A DNA stretch of 64,000 nucleotides from Chryseobacterium sp. Tr-659 (GCF_011752975.1 NZ_VWWP01000008.1:124001-188000); one strand, 5' to 3'. Counted from the first letter of the stretch, positions 10,650 through 20,043 are shown. Numbers and translations: made by a program. The notes: generated by a model from the sequence alone, not told the origin.

Positions 10650-11333
10650 ATGCAGGAAGATCAGAGAAAAGAATTTTTACCATTAATATCAAAACCATCG
10701 TGGTGGATGACGGGCTTGACCAGAGTTTCAGGGTTGCTTCTATTATTGGTGGCTTTGCTTGTTATATTGGGATTACCTCTTGTACTTTCCAAAAGTATTA
10801 CCATACTTGTTGTAGTTTCGATATTGTATTATCCGCTTCTTGCATTGGGATTATATCGTTTTTTTCTTCATCAGAAAGCAATAAGAAAGAGGATGATAAG
10901 AAATATCATTGTTGATGATCAGGGAATTCATTATGAGAGAGCTGATGGAACTATACATGAAATTCTTTATCATAATTTGGAAACATGTTGTTTTTCAGAT
11001 AAATATGATGTGAGCTATACTACGATCAACAAAACATATGTACTGAAAGTAAATGACAAAGGCTCCATAACAGAGGTTGATTTTGATGGGATGGATGCCG
11101 GCTATATTTACTACATTAGTAACCTGAGAGTTTTGCGGAGAAGATTTATCCAAGGAATAGTCCGCTTCAGGCCGGATCTGAATATCAATCCGTTTGTTTA
11201 TACAGTGTTTTATATTAACCCTTTAGATTTTACATGGGACAGAAAAGAATTTTGGACGGACCTATTAAAGACGGGCGGAGTAATGATTCTCGTTGTTGGC
11301 ATAGTAGCTTCTTTTATATTGTTAGCCCTCTAA
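10650..11333 (+). CDS. Two-pass membrane protein of unknown function
   Basis: 227 residues from the ATG at 10650. Two hydrophobic helices near the N-terminus (LLLLLVALLVILGLPLVL and a second ending LALGLYRFFLH), a soluble middle part, and a third hydrophobic stretch at the C-terminus. The arrangement resembles PH-domain-like/YcxB-type small membrane proteins, but no diagnostic motif is seen. A TATCTTG segment at 10638-10644 lies only six bases before the ATG, so the mRNA may have almost no leader. Single gene; function unknown. Confidence 0.6.
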   Translation: MQEDQRKEFLPLISKPSWWMTGLTRVSGLLLLLVALLVILGLPLVLSKSITILVVVSILYYPLLALGLYRFFLHQKAIRKRMIRNIIVDDQGIHYERADGTIHEILYHNLETCCFSDKYDVSYTTINKTYVLKVNDKGSITEVDFDGMDAGYIYYISNLRVLRRRFIQGIVRFRPDLNINPFVYTVFYINPLDFTWDRKEFWTDLLKTGGVMILVVGIVASFILLAL

Positions 11334-11352
11334 ACTGATCTTTAAAAAACAG

Positions 11353-11415
11353 TAAAATGTATCCGTTTTTCCTGAATTTGTATCCTGATACCGCCAGTTA
11401 AAATTTCTAATTTTA
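11353..11415 (+). promoter_or_regulatory. AraC-type operator pair and promoter of the regulator gene
   Basis: Two direct repeats containing TGTATCC start at 11358 and 11379 (21 bp apart). A -7-like box TAATTTTA is at 11408-11415, 29 bp from the second core. The same layout, base for base in spacing, recurs at 12411-12473, so these are probably binding sites for the AraC protein encoded downstream. Confidence 0.7.
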
Positions 11416-11438
11416 CAAAATTATTGAACACCTGTATA

Positions 11439-12308
11439 ATGACAACCAAAATATTAAGCATCCCGGAATTTAGCCGCTATCTGAACATAGGGGATGAACT
11501 GAAAAGTGATGATCTCCATATATTTGATTTTCATGGAAAAGAAGATATAAGGCTGAAGTCTGAGCCCGTTACGATTGATTTTTATCTCCTGGCAATCAAA
11601 CCGCCGATGGATCATAAACTGGTTCCCTATCAGCTGCTGGAAGATCAATCTGATTCATCTTATATGTATGCGGATTGTCCCCAAAATACGCTGGAATGGG
11701 AAATTGCCCCGCCATTATCAGGGATCACGATTATGGTAAGCGCCCGCTATCTTGAAAAATACGCCAAAGATTACAGCTTTGTCCACTATAACAATCATGA
11801 AGCGCTGTTCCTCACTAAGGATGAAGAAACCATACTATGGGATCTTTTCAGAAAAGCTGATCACGAATTTCAGAAAGAAAATTATTCAAGAACGGTCATT
11901 ATTTCCTATGTTAATTTAATTCTTACTTACGTTAAAGATTTTTATGACAGACAGTTTGATACCAGAAGCAATATCTATCATAAAGTAATTACTGCGTTTT
12001 ATCAGAATGTGGAACGCTATTTCAGAGAAAATGAAAATATTGCAGGGCTCCCTTCAGTGGCTTATTTTGCACAAAAAAGTAATCTTTCTCCCAATTATTT
12101 TGGAGATCTTATCAAGCACTTTACAGGTAAATCTCCACTGGATCATATCCATGATCATGTCATCAGACTGGCGAAAGACAAACTTAAGAATACAGCATTA
12201 TCTGTAAGCGAAATATCATACAGTTTAGGATTTGATTACCCCAATTATTTTGCAAGATTCTTCCGTAAAAAAACAGGATTATCGCCCAAAGTATTCAGGA
12301 ACCAATAA
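11439..12308 (+). CDS. AraC-family transcriptional regulator
   Basis: 289 residues from the ATG at 11439; the TTG at 11424 is less likely. The N-terminal 180 residues are an unassigned sensor domain. The C-terminal 100 residues hold both AraC helix-turn-helix units, including SNLSPNYFGDLIKHFTGKSP and the second-helix signature SEISYSLGFDYPNYFARFFR followed by KKTGLSPKVFR. It precedes the tandem hydrolase genes, and both promoters carry the same repeated site, so it probably activates that operon and regulates itself. The inducing compound is not evident. Confidence 0.9.
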   Translation: MTTKILSIPEFSRYLNIGDELKSDDLHIFDFHGKEDIRLKSEPVTIDFYLLAIKPPMDHKLVPYQLLEDQSDSSYMYADCPQNTLEWEIAPPLSGITIMVSARYLEKYAKDYSFVHYNNHEALFLTKDEETILWDLFRKADHEFQKENYSRTVIISYVNLILTYVKDFYDRQFDTRSNIYHKVITAFYQNVERYFRENENIAGLPSVAYFAQKSNLSPNYFGDLIKHFTGKSPLDHIHDHVIRLAKDKLKNTALSVSEISYSLGFDYPNYFARFFRKKTGLSPKVFRNQ

Positions 12309-12334
12309 ATAAAAACACCATATATATTATTAAG

Positions 12335-12368
12335 AAGAGACGACTCGGTGAGTTGTCTTTTCTTTTTT
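12335..12368 (+). terminator. Terminator of araC-type gene
   Basis: AGACGACTC pairs with GAGTTGTCT (short loop), followed by a T/C-rich run ending in six T. Confidence 0.75.
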
Positions 12369-12410
12369 AATATGTTGATAATGAATGATGTCCTTTGCGC
12401 AAAGAAACCG

Positions 12411-12473
12411 TAAAATGTATCTGTTTTCGAGTAATATGTATCCGTTTCCAGGCAGTCTTTCTCTATACCTTTG
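12411..12473 (+). promoter_or_regulatory. AraC-type operator pair and promoter of the hydrolase operon
   Basis: Direct repeats with cores TGTATCT (12416) and TGTATCC (12437), 21 bp apart, then a perfect -7 box TACCTTTG at 12466-12473, again 29 bp from the second core. The second repeat sits where the -33 element would be, which fits an activator replacing it. Confidence 0.75.
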
Positions 12474-12596
12474 GTCTATCAAAACGAAGTAATAAAATGA
12501 TTGGAAAAGATAATAGTAAGCTAATCTAAAAATGAAAAAATTAGCCATTGCAGGATTGTATTTCCAACACAAAAGAATAACACAAAACGTAAAGTC

Positions 12597-13520
12597 ATGT
12601 CACAAGAAAAAATCAGTATTAAAAACGGAAATGGGCAGGGAATAATCTTATCAGCAGTAATCAACTTCCCGGAAGGGTTCAGCCAAAACAAAAAATACCC
12701 GGCAGTAGTAGTCTCTCATCCCGGTGGCGGAGTCAAGGAGCAGACAGCAGGACTATATGCCAAAAAATTATCTGAAAATGGGTTGGTCACTATCGCTTAT
12801 GATGCCTCTTATCAGGGAGAAAGTACAGGAGAGCTTCGCCAGCTGGAAAATCCTTACATAAGAACAGAAGATATAAGTGCAGTCATTGATTACCTTACAA
12901 CACTGCCTTATATAGATACGGATAAAATAGGTGCAATGGGGATCTGCGCAGGGGCAGGATATACAGCCAATGCAGCTATCAACGATCACAGGATTAAAGC
13001 GGTAGGAATGATAAGCGCTGTAAACATCGGCTCTATGTTCCGAAACGGATGGGAAAACACCATAAAAGATGAAGATGCATTACCTTACTTGTTGGAAGGA
13101 ACCAACGCAAGAACAGCAGACGCTGGAAATACGGAAGTGCAGACTATTCCATTGGCACCCCTTAAAGAAGAAGATGCTCCTAATGAAGAATTGAGAGAGG
13201 CCTGGGAATATTATCATACAGACCGTTGCCAATATCCTACAGCACCCGGCTTTGTAACCACAAGAAGCCTTTCACAACTTATTTCTTACGATGCCTATAA
13301 CAAAGCAGAAGCATTCTTTACACAGCCCTTATTAGCAATAGTAGGAAGCGTTGCAGGCAGTGCATGGATGAGTGACGACCTGCTTGAACGTGCTGCCTCT
13401 TCAGATAAGAAAAAATACCTTGTTGAAGGTGCCAATCACATGTCCTTATATGATAGGGAAAACTATGTAAATGAAGCAACAGGACAATTAGTATCATTCT
13501 TTCACGAAAAATTAAACTAA
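12597..13520 (+). CDS. Alpha/beta hydrolase with Cys nucleophile (dienelactone-hydrolase-like)
   Basis: 307 residues. Alpha/beta hydrolase fold, with oxyanion/turn segment VVSHPGGGVKEQT, nucleophile elbow MGICAGAG (Cys117 in place of the usual Ser) and a C-terminal histidine in GANHMSLYD (His281). A cysteine at this place is typical of dienelactone hydrolase-type enzymes. The substrate cannot be told. It is followed 107 bases later by a paralogue with the same Cys elbow; the two are probably co-transcribed from the AraC-controlled promoter at 12466. Confidence 0.8.
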   Translation: MSQEKISIKNGNGQGIILSAVINFPEGFSQNKKYPAVVVSHPGGGVKEQTAGLYAKKLSENGLVTIAYDASYQGESTGELRQLENPYIRTEDISAVIDYLTTLPYIDTDKIGAMGICAGAGYTANAAINDHRIKAVGMISAVNIGSMFRNGWENTIKDEDALPYLLEGTNARTADAGNTEVQTIPLAPLKEEDAPNEELREAWEYYHTDRCQYPTAPGFVTTRSLSQLISYDAYNKAEAFFTQPLLAIVGSVAGSAWMSDDLLERAASSDKKKYLVEGANHMSLYDRENYVNEATGQLVSFFHEKLN

Positions 13521-13627
13521 TCAATAATAAAAAGAAAGCTGAGGCGGGAAAAAGGAATAATAAACGCTTGAAATAATTTCCTTCCAACTCTTCTCTTCCG
13601 GCTTTCATTCTAAAAACATGTATCAAA

Positions 13628-14554
13628 ATGAATACACAGAAAATAACATTCAGAAATATCGCGTGGGACAACGCAGGAATTTTGCTCTTCCCGGAAAACT
13701 TTGATGAAAATAAAAAATATGAAACCATTATCTCTATGCACCCGATAGGAAGCTGTAAAGAACAGACTGCCGGAAATGTATACGGAAAAGCATTAGCAGA
13801 AGCAGGATTTATAGTGCTGGCTTTTGATGCTTCTTTTCAGGGAGAAAGTGGCGGAGCACCAAGATATATTGAAAACCCTCATTTGCGTACCGAAGATGTA
13901 CGATATGCCATCGATTATCTGGAGACGCTTCCTTATGTAAATGCTGATAAAATAGGAATTCTTGGGATTTGTGGCGGTGGAGGCTACTCCTTAAATATTG
14001 CCATGACGGAAAGAAGAATCAAAGCAGTGGTTTCCATTACCGGTGTAAACTTCGGACGTTTGCTGAGAGACGGATTTGCAGGAGGTAACCCGATGGAAGT
14101 TCTTGATAATGTAACCAAACAGCGTTCAGCCGAGGCCGCAGGAGCTGATTTATTAACCATCAATATGCTGCCAGATTCCGTAGAAGCGGGAAAAGAAGCA
14201 GGAATTAAAGATATTGATGTGCTGGAAGCTACCGATTATTATAAAACATCAAGAGGTCATGCTGAAGGTGGAGCAACAAGTGCTGTATACTCTCATATGG
14301 CTGCAGGAATGGGCTGGGATGCTTTTTATCTGAGTGAAACTCTCCTTACACAGCCTATTTTGGTAATAATTGGAGATAAACCCGGTGGATTTGGAGCTTA
14401 CAGAGATGGCTTTGAGATCGTAAGAAGAGCCGCTTCCCAAAAGAAAGAACTTCTCATCGTGGAAGGATACTCACATTATGATCTTTATGATCAGCCTGAG
14501 CCGGTAAAACAAGCGTTGGAAAAAGTGATTCCTTTCTTCAGAGAAAATCTTTAA
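13628..14554 (+). CDS. Alpha/beta hydrolase, paralogue of the preceding gene
   Basis: 308 residues. Same architecture as the gene before it: SMHPIGSCKEQTAG, FDASFQGES, nucleophile elbow LGICGGGG (Cys115) and a His near the end (GYSHYDLYD). Clearly related to the upstream gene along the whole length, so a tandem duplication with divergence. It ends at a strong terminator at 14562. No SD is visible, as usual in this group. Probably an intracellular esterase or lactonase; substrate unknown. Confidence 0.8.
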   Translation: MNTQKITFRNIAWDNAGILLFPENFDENKKYETIISMHPIGSCKEQTAGNVYGKALAEAGFIVLAFDASFQGESGGAPRYIENPHLRTEDVRYAIDYLETLPYVNADKIGILGICGGGGYSLNIAMTERRIKAVVSITGVNFGRLLRDGFAGGNPMEVLDNVTKQRSAEAAGADLLTINMLPDSVEAGKEAGIKDIDVLEATDYYKTSRGHAEGGATSAVYSHMAAGMGWDAFYLSETLLTQPILVIIGDKPGGFGAYRDGFEIVRRAASQKKELLIVEGYSHYDLYDQPEPVKQALEKVIPFFRENL

Positions 14555-14561
14555 TCATAAC

Positions 14562-14600
14562 ATGCTGCTGTACAATCTTTGTATAGCAGCATTTTTTTTA
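14562..14600 (+). terminator. Terminator of hydrolase operon
   Basis: ATGCTGCTGTAC and GTATAGCAGCAT pair around a short loop, followed by eight T. Confidence 0.85.
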
Positions 14601-14776
14601 AATCGAAATCATGATAAAATACATGATACCTGAAAACAATTAATGCATCATATTCTGATTGTTAAAAACAATACTATTTTCAAAAGGAATGCTTATATTT
14701 ATTTTTCTATTAAAGTTTGTTGCCGGATAGTATACAGAAGAGTACAATTCGGTTTAAAAATTAATTGGAAAAAACA

Positions 14777-16357
14777 ATGGTGGAAAATTTTATTTATTAC
14801 TTAGGACTGGTCCTGGTAATCATTGGTGCCATTATGCTGGCCAATCGTTTAAAAGTAGCATATCCTATTATACTGGTTATTGCCGGGCTTCTCATAAGTT
14901 TTATTCCGGGTTTGCCCGTTTTGAAAATTGATCCCGAACTTATTTTTATCATTTTCCTGCCTCCGCTTTTATATGAAGCAGCCTTTGCCGTATCATGGAA
15001 AGAGATCTGGAAACTAAGGAGAATCATTACAAGCTTTGCTTTTATCGTCGTCTTTCTTACAGCAATATCCGTAGCATTTATCGCAAATTCATTTATTCCC
15101 GGTTTCTCCTTGGCGCTGGGTTTTGTGTTAGGAGGAATTGTCTCGCCGCCGGATGCTGTAAGTGCCGGAGCCATTTTAAAATTTGTAAAAGTTCCTAAAA
15201 ATGTATCTACCGTTCTGGAAGGGGAAAGCTTATTCAACGATGCTTCCTCACTTATCATCTTTAGATTTGCAATGGTTGCTGTAGCTACCGGGCAGTTTAT
15301 CTGGCAGGATGCCGCGTTAAGTTTTGGATGGATGGTGTTTGGAGGACTGGGAATAGGAGTAGTATTGGCGTTTATCTTTCTTAAAATTGAAAAAATATTT
15401 CCTACCGATGTCAATATGGATGCCATATTAAGCTTGGTTGCACCCTATGTGATGTATATTGCTGCCGAAGAGGTCCATTCATCAGGAGTTCTGGCCGTAG
15501 TAAGCGGAGGGTTGTTCCTTTCCGTAAGAAGGCACGAAATTTTCAGGACCTCAGAATCGAGATTGAGAGGCTCCAATGTATGGGAAAGCTTTGTATTCCT
15601 GATCAACGGAATTGTATTTTTACTGATCGGATTAGATCTTCCTGAAATTTTGGTAGGCTTGAATAAAGAAGGTATAAGCTTATCCGATGCCGTAGGTTAC
15701 GGATTATTGATCACAGCTGTATTAATCATTGTTCGCTTTTTATCGTCTTTTGGAGCCGTGTTTATTACCCTCATCATGAGGAATTTTATCAATGTAGCAG
15801 ATCGTGACCCAGGAATGAAAGCCCCGATATTGATGAGCTGGACCGGAATGCGCGGAGTAGTTTCCCTCGCTGCAGCCCTGTCCATTCCTGTAGTGATGGA
15901 AAACGGACAGCCTTTTCCGCACCGGGATCTTATTCTATTCATTACTTTTATTGTGATTTTGGCAACACTGATTATTCAGGGGCTCACTTTACCGGGATTG
16001 ATCAAAAAACTCCATCTGTCAGATACCGGAGGCGGATATTTGTCTGAAGAAGAATCAGAACATTTTTTAAGAAGAGAAATACGCAGGGTTGCTTTCAAAT
16101 ATCTTGATGACAATTATAAGGAAAGAAGAAGCGAAAACGAGTATTTTAGCAAGCTGATGGACCGCTGGGAACAGGAAGACAAAGAAGATTCCATTCACAA
16201 AATGTCCGACGAAGCTAAAGAGATCTATTTTGAAACCCTGGAACAACAGAGAATCTGGCTTCGGGCAGAAAACAGACGAAATCCGAATATCGACGAAGAA
16301 TATATAAGACATTATTTAACAAGACTGGATCTTGAAGAAGAAAGGCTCAGAATGTAA
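14777..16357 (+). CDS. CPA1-family Na+/H+ antiporter
   Basis: 526 residues from the ATG at 14777 (a TTG at 14765 is possible). About twelve membrane helices, then a charged cytosolic tail of about 110 residues. Family landmarks: FLPPLLYEAA, GGIVSPPDAVSA and GESLFNDASSLIIF, where the Asn-Asp pair is the ion-binding motif of NhaP/NHE-type exchangers, and TGMRGVVSLAAALSIP. It exchanges Na+ (or K+) for protons across the inner membrane, for pH and salt homeostasis. The metallo-hydrolase gene follows 12 bases later, so the two are likely co-transcribed. Confidence 0.9.
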   Translation: MVENFIYYLGLVLVIIGAIMLANRLKVAYPIILVIAGLLISFIPGLPVLKIDPELIFIIFLPPLLYEAAFAVSWKEIWKLRRIITSFAFIVVFLTAISVAFIANSFIPGFSLALGFVLGGIVSPPDAVSAGAILKFVKVPKNVSTVLEGESLFNDASSLIIFRFAMVAVATGQFIWQDAALSFGWMVFGGLGIGVVLAFIFLKIEKIFPTDVNMDAILSLVAPYVMYIAAEEVHSSGVLAVVSGGLFLSVRRHEIFRTSESRLRGSNVWESFVFLINGIVFLLIGLDLPEILVGLNKEGISLSDAVGYGLLITAVLIIVRFLSSFGAVFITLIMRNFINVADRDPGMKAPILMSWTGMRGVVSLAAALSIPVVMENGQPFPHRDLILFITFIVILATLIIQGLTLPGLIKKLHLSDTGGGYLSEEESEHFLRREIRRVAFKYLDDNYKERRSENEYFSKLMDRWEQEDKEDSIHKMSDEAKEIYFETLEQQRIWLRAENRRNPNIDEEYIRHYLTRLDLEEERLRM

Positions 16358-16369
16358 AAAAATTATGGG

Positions 16370-17419
16370 ATGAAAAATTTAAAAAAGCAATTCGGGCAGT
16401 TTCCCGATGAAAAAAGAAAAGAATATTTCAGTACACTTCCTAATTATCTTAATGGAAGATTTCAGAATATATTGACAACACCCGCTTTACTAGAAGGAGA
16501 AAGTATGACCAAAGTACTGTTTCACACGTTATGTAAAGTGGAAAATACCTCACCAAAAACACCACTACCGTTTGTAATAACCGATTTAAAAAACCTTCAG
16601 CCGGAAGAAAATGTTTTGGTATGGTTCGGGCATAGTTCCTATTTCATACAGGTGGAGGGTAAGAAATTTTTGATAGATCCTGTTTTCAGTGGAAATGCTT
16701 CTCCAATGCCGGGCTCCATTAAAGCCTTTCAGGGAGCTGATTATTACAAACCGGAGCATATGCCGGATATAGATTTTCTGCTTATTTCCCATGACCATTG
16801 GGACCACCTGGATTACAAAACGGTTCAGGAATTAAAAGATAAAGTAGGAACTGTCATTTGCGGTTTGGGAACAGGCCAGCATTTTGAATACTGGGGCTGG
16901 GACTTTAACAAAGTCATCGAAAAGAATTGGTGGGAAAGTATTGATATCACAGATGGCTTTAGAATTACACTCACTCCCGCAAGACATTTTTCAGGGCGAT
17001 TACTGAACCGGAATATCTCACTCTGGACTTCTTTTGTCTTAAAAACACCCACAAAAAAATTGTTTCTGGGAGGGGACAGCGGTTACGGAAATCATTTTAC
17101 AGAAATTGGGGAAAAATACGGGCCGTTTGATCTAGCCATTATGGAAAATGGACAGTATAACGAAAAATGGCCTTATATTCATACCTTACCAGATCAGCTG
17201 ATGGCAGAAATACAAGAATTGAAAGCCAAAAATTTCATTCCTGTACACAATTCCAAATTCAAGCTGGCACAACATGCATGGTATGAACCTCTGGACCTGG
17301 CTTCAAAACATGCAGAAGAAAGTAACATACCAATTACCCTTCCAATGATTGGTGAAAAAGTAAACCTGGATCAGTTAGGAACTATAAATTGGAAAAAGTG
17401 GTGGGAAGATTATATTTAA
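16370..17419 (+). CDS. Metallo-beta-lactamase-fold hydrolase (NAPE-PLD/UlaG-like)
   Basis: 349 residues. Metal-binding motif SHDHWDHLD in the first half, with WFGHSSYFI before it and a later LGGDSGYG supplying the bridging Asp; a further His lies in FIPVHNSKF. The order matches the NAPE-PLD/UlaG branch of the metallo-beta-lactamase superfamily, which hydrolyses phosphodiesters or lactones. Substrate unknown. It follows the antiporter gene closely and ends at a bidirectional terminator. Confidence 0.8.
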   Translation: MKNLKKQFGQFPDEKRKEYFSTLPNYLNGRFQNILTTPALLEGESMTKVLFHTLCKVENTSPKTPLPFVITDLKNLQPEENVLVWFGHSSYFIQVEGKKFLIDPVFSGNASPMPGSIKAFQGADYYKPEHMPDIDFLLISHDHWDHLDYKTVQELKDKVGTVICGLGTGQHFEYWGWDFNKVIEKNWWESIDITDGFRITLTPARHFSGRLLNRNISLWTSFVLKTPTKKLFLGGDSGYGNHFTEIGEKYGPFDLAIMENGQYNEKWPYIHTLPDQLMAEIQELKAKNFIPVHNSKFKLAQHAWYEPLDLASKHAEESNIPITLPMIGEKVNLDQLGTINWKKWWEDYI

Positions 17420-17423
17420 AAAC

Positions 17424-17460
17424 AAGAACCTGTTCATTGTTGAACAGGTTCTTCCTTATT
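17424..17460. terminator. Bidirectional terminator
   Basis: AAGAACCTGTTCA and TGAACAGGTTCTT pair around a 4-nt loop. It serves both the plus-strand hydrolase gene and the minus-strand lipoprotein gene. Confidence 0.85.
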
Positions 17461-17476
17461 ATCAAAAAAATAATCA

Positions 17477-18316
17477 CTACTGAGGTTCATTATGAATCAC
17501 CTTAGTATGGATGATATCGTAGAATACAGAAGGGTTGGCAGTATCAGGGGTAATTCTATAAGTGAATGTAGTTTCGTTCAGAACCAAAATGTCTACAACA
17601 CGCGTGAAAGTAGGAGTTACAAGAGTTCTTTTCTTTCCGTCAGGAGAAATAGACCATGTTCCTTCAGATCTCAATACATCATTGAGTCCAAATATTCTGA
17701 AAGTTCCGTTAGCTTTAAAATAAGAATATCCTACATAGCCGGCTACACTATTGTCAGATAAAGCTACATTATTCCCGTTTTTATCTTTAGCTCCTGTAGT
17801 TTCCCATGGAGTTGAAGCCAATGTAAGCTGGCCATTGGTGGGCTCGGCGTGAGAAGTTCTGGTATGGATAATGTCATAATAAATGGAAGGATCACCTGCA
17901 TTAGGACGAATTCTGTATGTGAATTCATTTCTGTTTAACACAAGAATTTCAACATCGCGGGTAAAAATAACAGAGTCATCCGGATTTAATACTGTAATTG
18001 TTCTGGTTTTCCCCTGTGGATCTACCACCCATTTTCCCCTTGATCTCAATACATCATTCAATCCGTAAATAGCAAACTTCCCGTCTGCTTTGAAGTACGC
18101 AAAGCCTACATATCCAGCCACGCTGGCATCAGTTAAAGCTACATTATTTCCGTTTTTGTCCTTTGCACCAGTCGTTTCCCATGGAGTAGAAGACAGCGTT
18201 TGTGAGGGAGTAAGCTGTTCTGTAACAATTTCGTTGTCATCGCTGGAACACGATAGGAAAGATGCTGATAAAAACATTACAGCAGACAGATAACATAATT
18301 TTTTCAGTGTATTCAT
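17477..18316 (-). CDS. Lipoprotein with two DUF4822 domains
   Basis: 279 residues. Lipoprotein signal with lipobox LSCS (Cys about 23) followed by Ser-Asp-Asp, the usual surface-export context in Bacteroidetes. Two tandem domains (about 40-155 and 165-279) share STPWETTGAKDKNGNNVAL, AGYVG, YFKA, GLNDVLRS and a closing YYDIIHT or FYDIIHT. This is the DUF4822 pattern, so the gene arose by an internal duplication. Function unknown; probably outer-membrane anchored. Confidence 0.85.
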   Translation of the reverse strand: MNTLKKLCYLSAVMFLSASFLSCSSDDNEIVTEQLTPSQTLSSTPWETTGAKDKNGNNVALTDASVAGYVGFAYFKADGKFAIYGLNDVLRSRGKWVVDPQGKTRTITVLNPDDSVIFTRDVEILVLNRNEFTYRIRPNAGDPSIYYDIIHTRTSHAEPTNGQLTLASTPWETTGAKDKNGNNVALSDNSVAGYVGYSYFKANGTFRIFGLNDVLRSEGTWSISPDGKKRTLVTPTFTRVVDILVLNETTFTYRITPDTANPSVFYDIIHTKVIHNEPQ

Positions 18317-18489
18317 AGGATATTTTTAAGTCTTTGCAAACTTATTTCTAATAAATATTAATATGTTGTATGAAATATCTCTTTTGTTGTAGAAAACATA
18401 ACAAATGGAAAATCAGAGTAAATGATGTTGAATTTTAATATTTTTAAACAGAATACAGGTATTTGCCCGTAAGAATTCATTAAAAATTT

Positions 18490-18497
18490 TATTTTTG
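18490..18497 (+). promoter_or_regulatory. -7 box TATTTTTG before the DUF434 gene
   Basis: Perfect match to TAnnTTTG only three bases before the ATG at 18501. If used, the mRNA would be leaderless or nearly so, and the ATG at 18501 would be the start. Confidence 0.55.
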
Positions 18498-18500
18498 AGT

Positions 18501-19214
18501 ATGAATAACAGAAACCGCGGAAAAAATACAGGAGATGATACCCTGTTCGGTTTAGAAAAACAGATCGGTAAACTGAAGCTGGCTGTAGAAGATATGCAGT
18601 ATCTGCTGACAAGAGAATACCCGGAAAAAGCAGCTTCAGAACTGGTAGGAAACAGATATCGTTTAAAAACAAGACAAATACAGGCTTTACGGGGAGCTTC
18701 AGCTTCCCTTAACCAGCTCAGAAATAGAAAATCAAAACAGCTGGAAGTTTCAGACTTAAAGGGAAAAACAATTTATCTGGATGGTTTTAATGTGTTGATT
18801 CTGTTGGAAAGTCTGCTTTCAGGAGCGTATGTTTTTGAAGGTCTAGACGGTTGTATCCGCGATCTTTCCGGAGTTCATGGCACCTATAAAAGAGTAAATC
18901 AGACATTGAGAGCAGTGGAACTGGTGGCAGCTTTTTTCCAGAAAAACGAAATTCAGAAATTAATCTGGATTTTCGATCAGCCCGTTTCCAACAGTGGAAG
19001 AATTAAACAGATCATTCTTGATTTTGCCGCAGAACATCAACTCAATTGGGAAGCAGATTTACAATTCAATCCGGATAAATTTCTGGCAGAAAGTTCAGCA
19101 ATCATCATTTCATCTGATGCCTGGATTTTGGATCATTGTAAAGAATGGTTTAATTTGATCGGATATTTGATTGAGACAGAGAAATTTTCAGTAAACCTGA
19201 TCAAAGTATTGTAA
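18501..19214 (+). CDS. DUF434/DUF5616 PIN-like protein
   Basis: 237 residues from the ATG at 18501. N-terminal helical DUF434 part (about 10-80, ending ALRGASASLNQLRNRK), then a PIN-like part typical of DUF5616: KTIYLDGFNVLILLES (first Asp of a PIN-type metal site), IWIFDQPVSNSGR and IIISSDAWILDH. PIN-fold proteins are usually metal-dependent RNases, so an RNA-directed activity is a fair inference but not shown. The next gene starts four bases downstream. It sits at the left end of a long region rich in RNA-related genes. Confidence 0.75.
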   Translation: MNNRNRGKNTGDDTLFGLEKQIGKLKLAVEDMQYLLTREYPEKAASELVGNRYRLKTRQIQALRGASASLNQLRNRKSKQLEVSDLKGKTIYLDGFNVLILLESLLSGAYVFEGLDGCIRDLSGVHGTYKRVNQTLRAVELVAAFFQKNEIQKLIWIFDQPVSNSGRIKQIILDFAAEHQLNWEADLQFNPDKFLAESSAIIISSDAWILDHCKEWFNLIGYLIETEKFSVNLIKVL

Positions 19215-19218
19215 AGTT

Positions 19219-19863
19219 ATGTTTGAAAAATATATTCCTCTGATCTCAAATTCATGGAAAGATCAATATCAGGCTGTTCTGGAAGAAGAACATTTGAAAA
19301 GTCTGGCAGATAACATTCGAAAGTTTAAAGAAAATAGTCTGGAATGGGATTTCCCTTATTTTAATGAAGAAATAAAAATCAACAGACAGGAAAGCTTTGA
19401 AAAATTCATTGCAGTTTTTGAAAGTAACGATTCAGATAAGGTAAAAGCAGAACATCTTGAAGCAGTCCCTTTTGAGCATTGGCTGGATATTATGGGGCAG
19501 AGACTTACCTCTGCAAGCATTCGTGATGAGCAGGCAATTCCTCCTCCGAAATCTATGCTGATCAAAGCCTGTGAGCAGCCCTTTAACAGTGAAATTACCA
19601 TTGCACAAAGAGCTTGGGAAAAGCATATTGGAAGGATGGATGATCATTTCTGGGGGACAATCAAAGGAAATAACCAGCAGAAACAGGAGAAAGTAATGGA
19701 AAAGATCCACAGTATTCTGGAAAATAAAACCTGGTGGAATGTATTTTTTCACTATAAACACGAGCTTGTTTTCGAGGTCAGAGAAAAAGGAGGACACGGA
19801 ATCCGCTGGAGCCATGGCGGAACAAAACTGATCGGTTTTCTGGAAAAATTTATCAACGAATAA
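19219..19863 (+). CDS. Hypothetical protein, partner of DUF434 gene
   Basis: 214 residues, not recognised. Acidic and Trp-rich, no signal peptide and no membrane helix, so cytosolic. The spacing of four bases to the PIN-like gene shows a shared transcript. A C-terminal segment RWSHGGTKLIGFLEKFI is distinctive. No catalytic motif seen. Confidence 0.6.
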   Translation: MFEKYIPLISNSWKDQYQAVLEEEHLKSLADNIRKFKENSLEWDFPYFNEEIKINRQESFEKFIAVFESNDSDKVKAEHLEAVPFEHWLDIMGQRLTSASIRDEQAIPPPKSMLIKACEQPFNSEITIAQRAWEKHIGRMDDHFWGTIKGNNQQKQEKVMEKIHSILENKTWWNVFFHYKHELVFEVREKGGHGIRWSHGGTKLIGFLEKFINE

Positions 19864-20043
19864 ATCAATCATATCTGTATCACTTGCCTGATTTATGTGA
19901 AAATAAATTCTCGTAAGTTAGGCGGATTAAACAGATCCTTTCAAGCATACAGCTATATTTCTTTGGCTTTTCACTTTGTACTGCATTGTATGGATTAGCA
20001 ATTTCATCCATTTGTCTTTTGTCTTTTTTTCATTCTTTTTTAC

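Noticed and set aside
12532..12645. Small ORF starting MKKLAIAGLYFQHKR in the hydrolase leader
   Set aside because: It overlaps the hydrolase start in another frame, lacks a terminator or repeated codons, and looks like a remnant of a signal-peptide gene start; not enough to call a gene or a leader.
13318..13728. Minus-strand 136-codon ORF over the hydrolase junction
   Set aside because: Shadow of two well-supported plus-strand genes; composition is typical of antisense frames.
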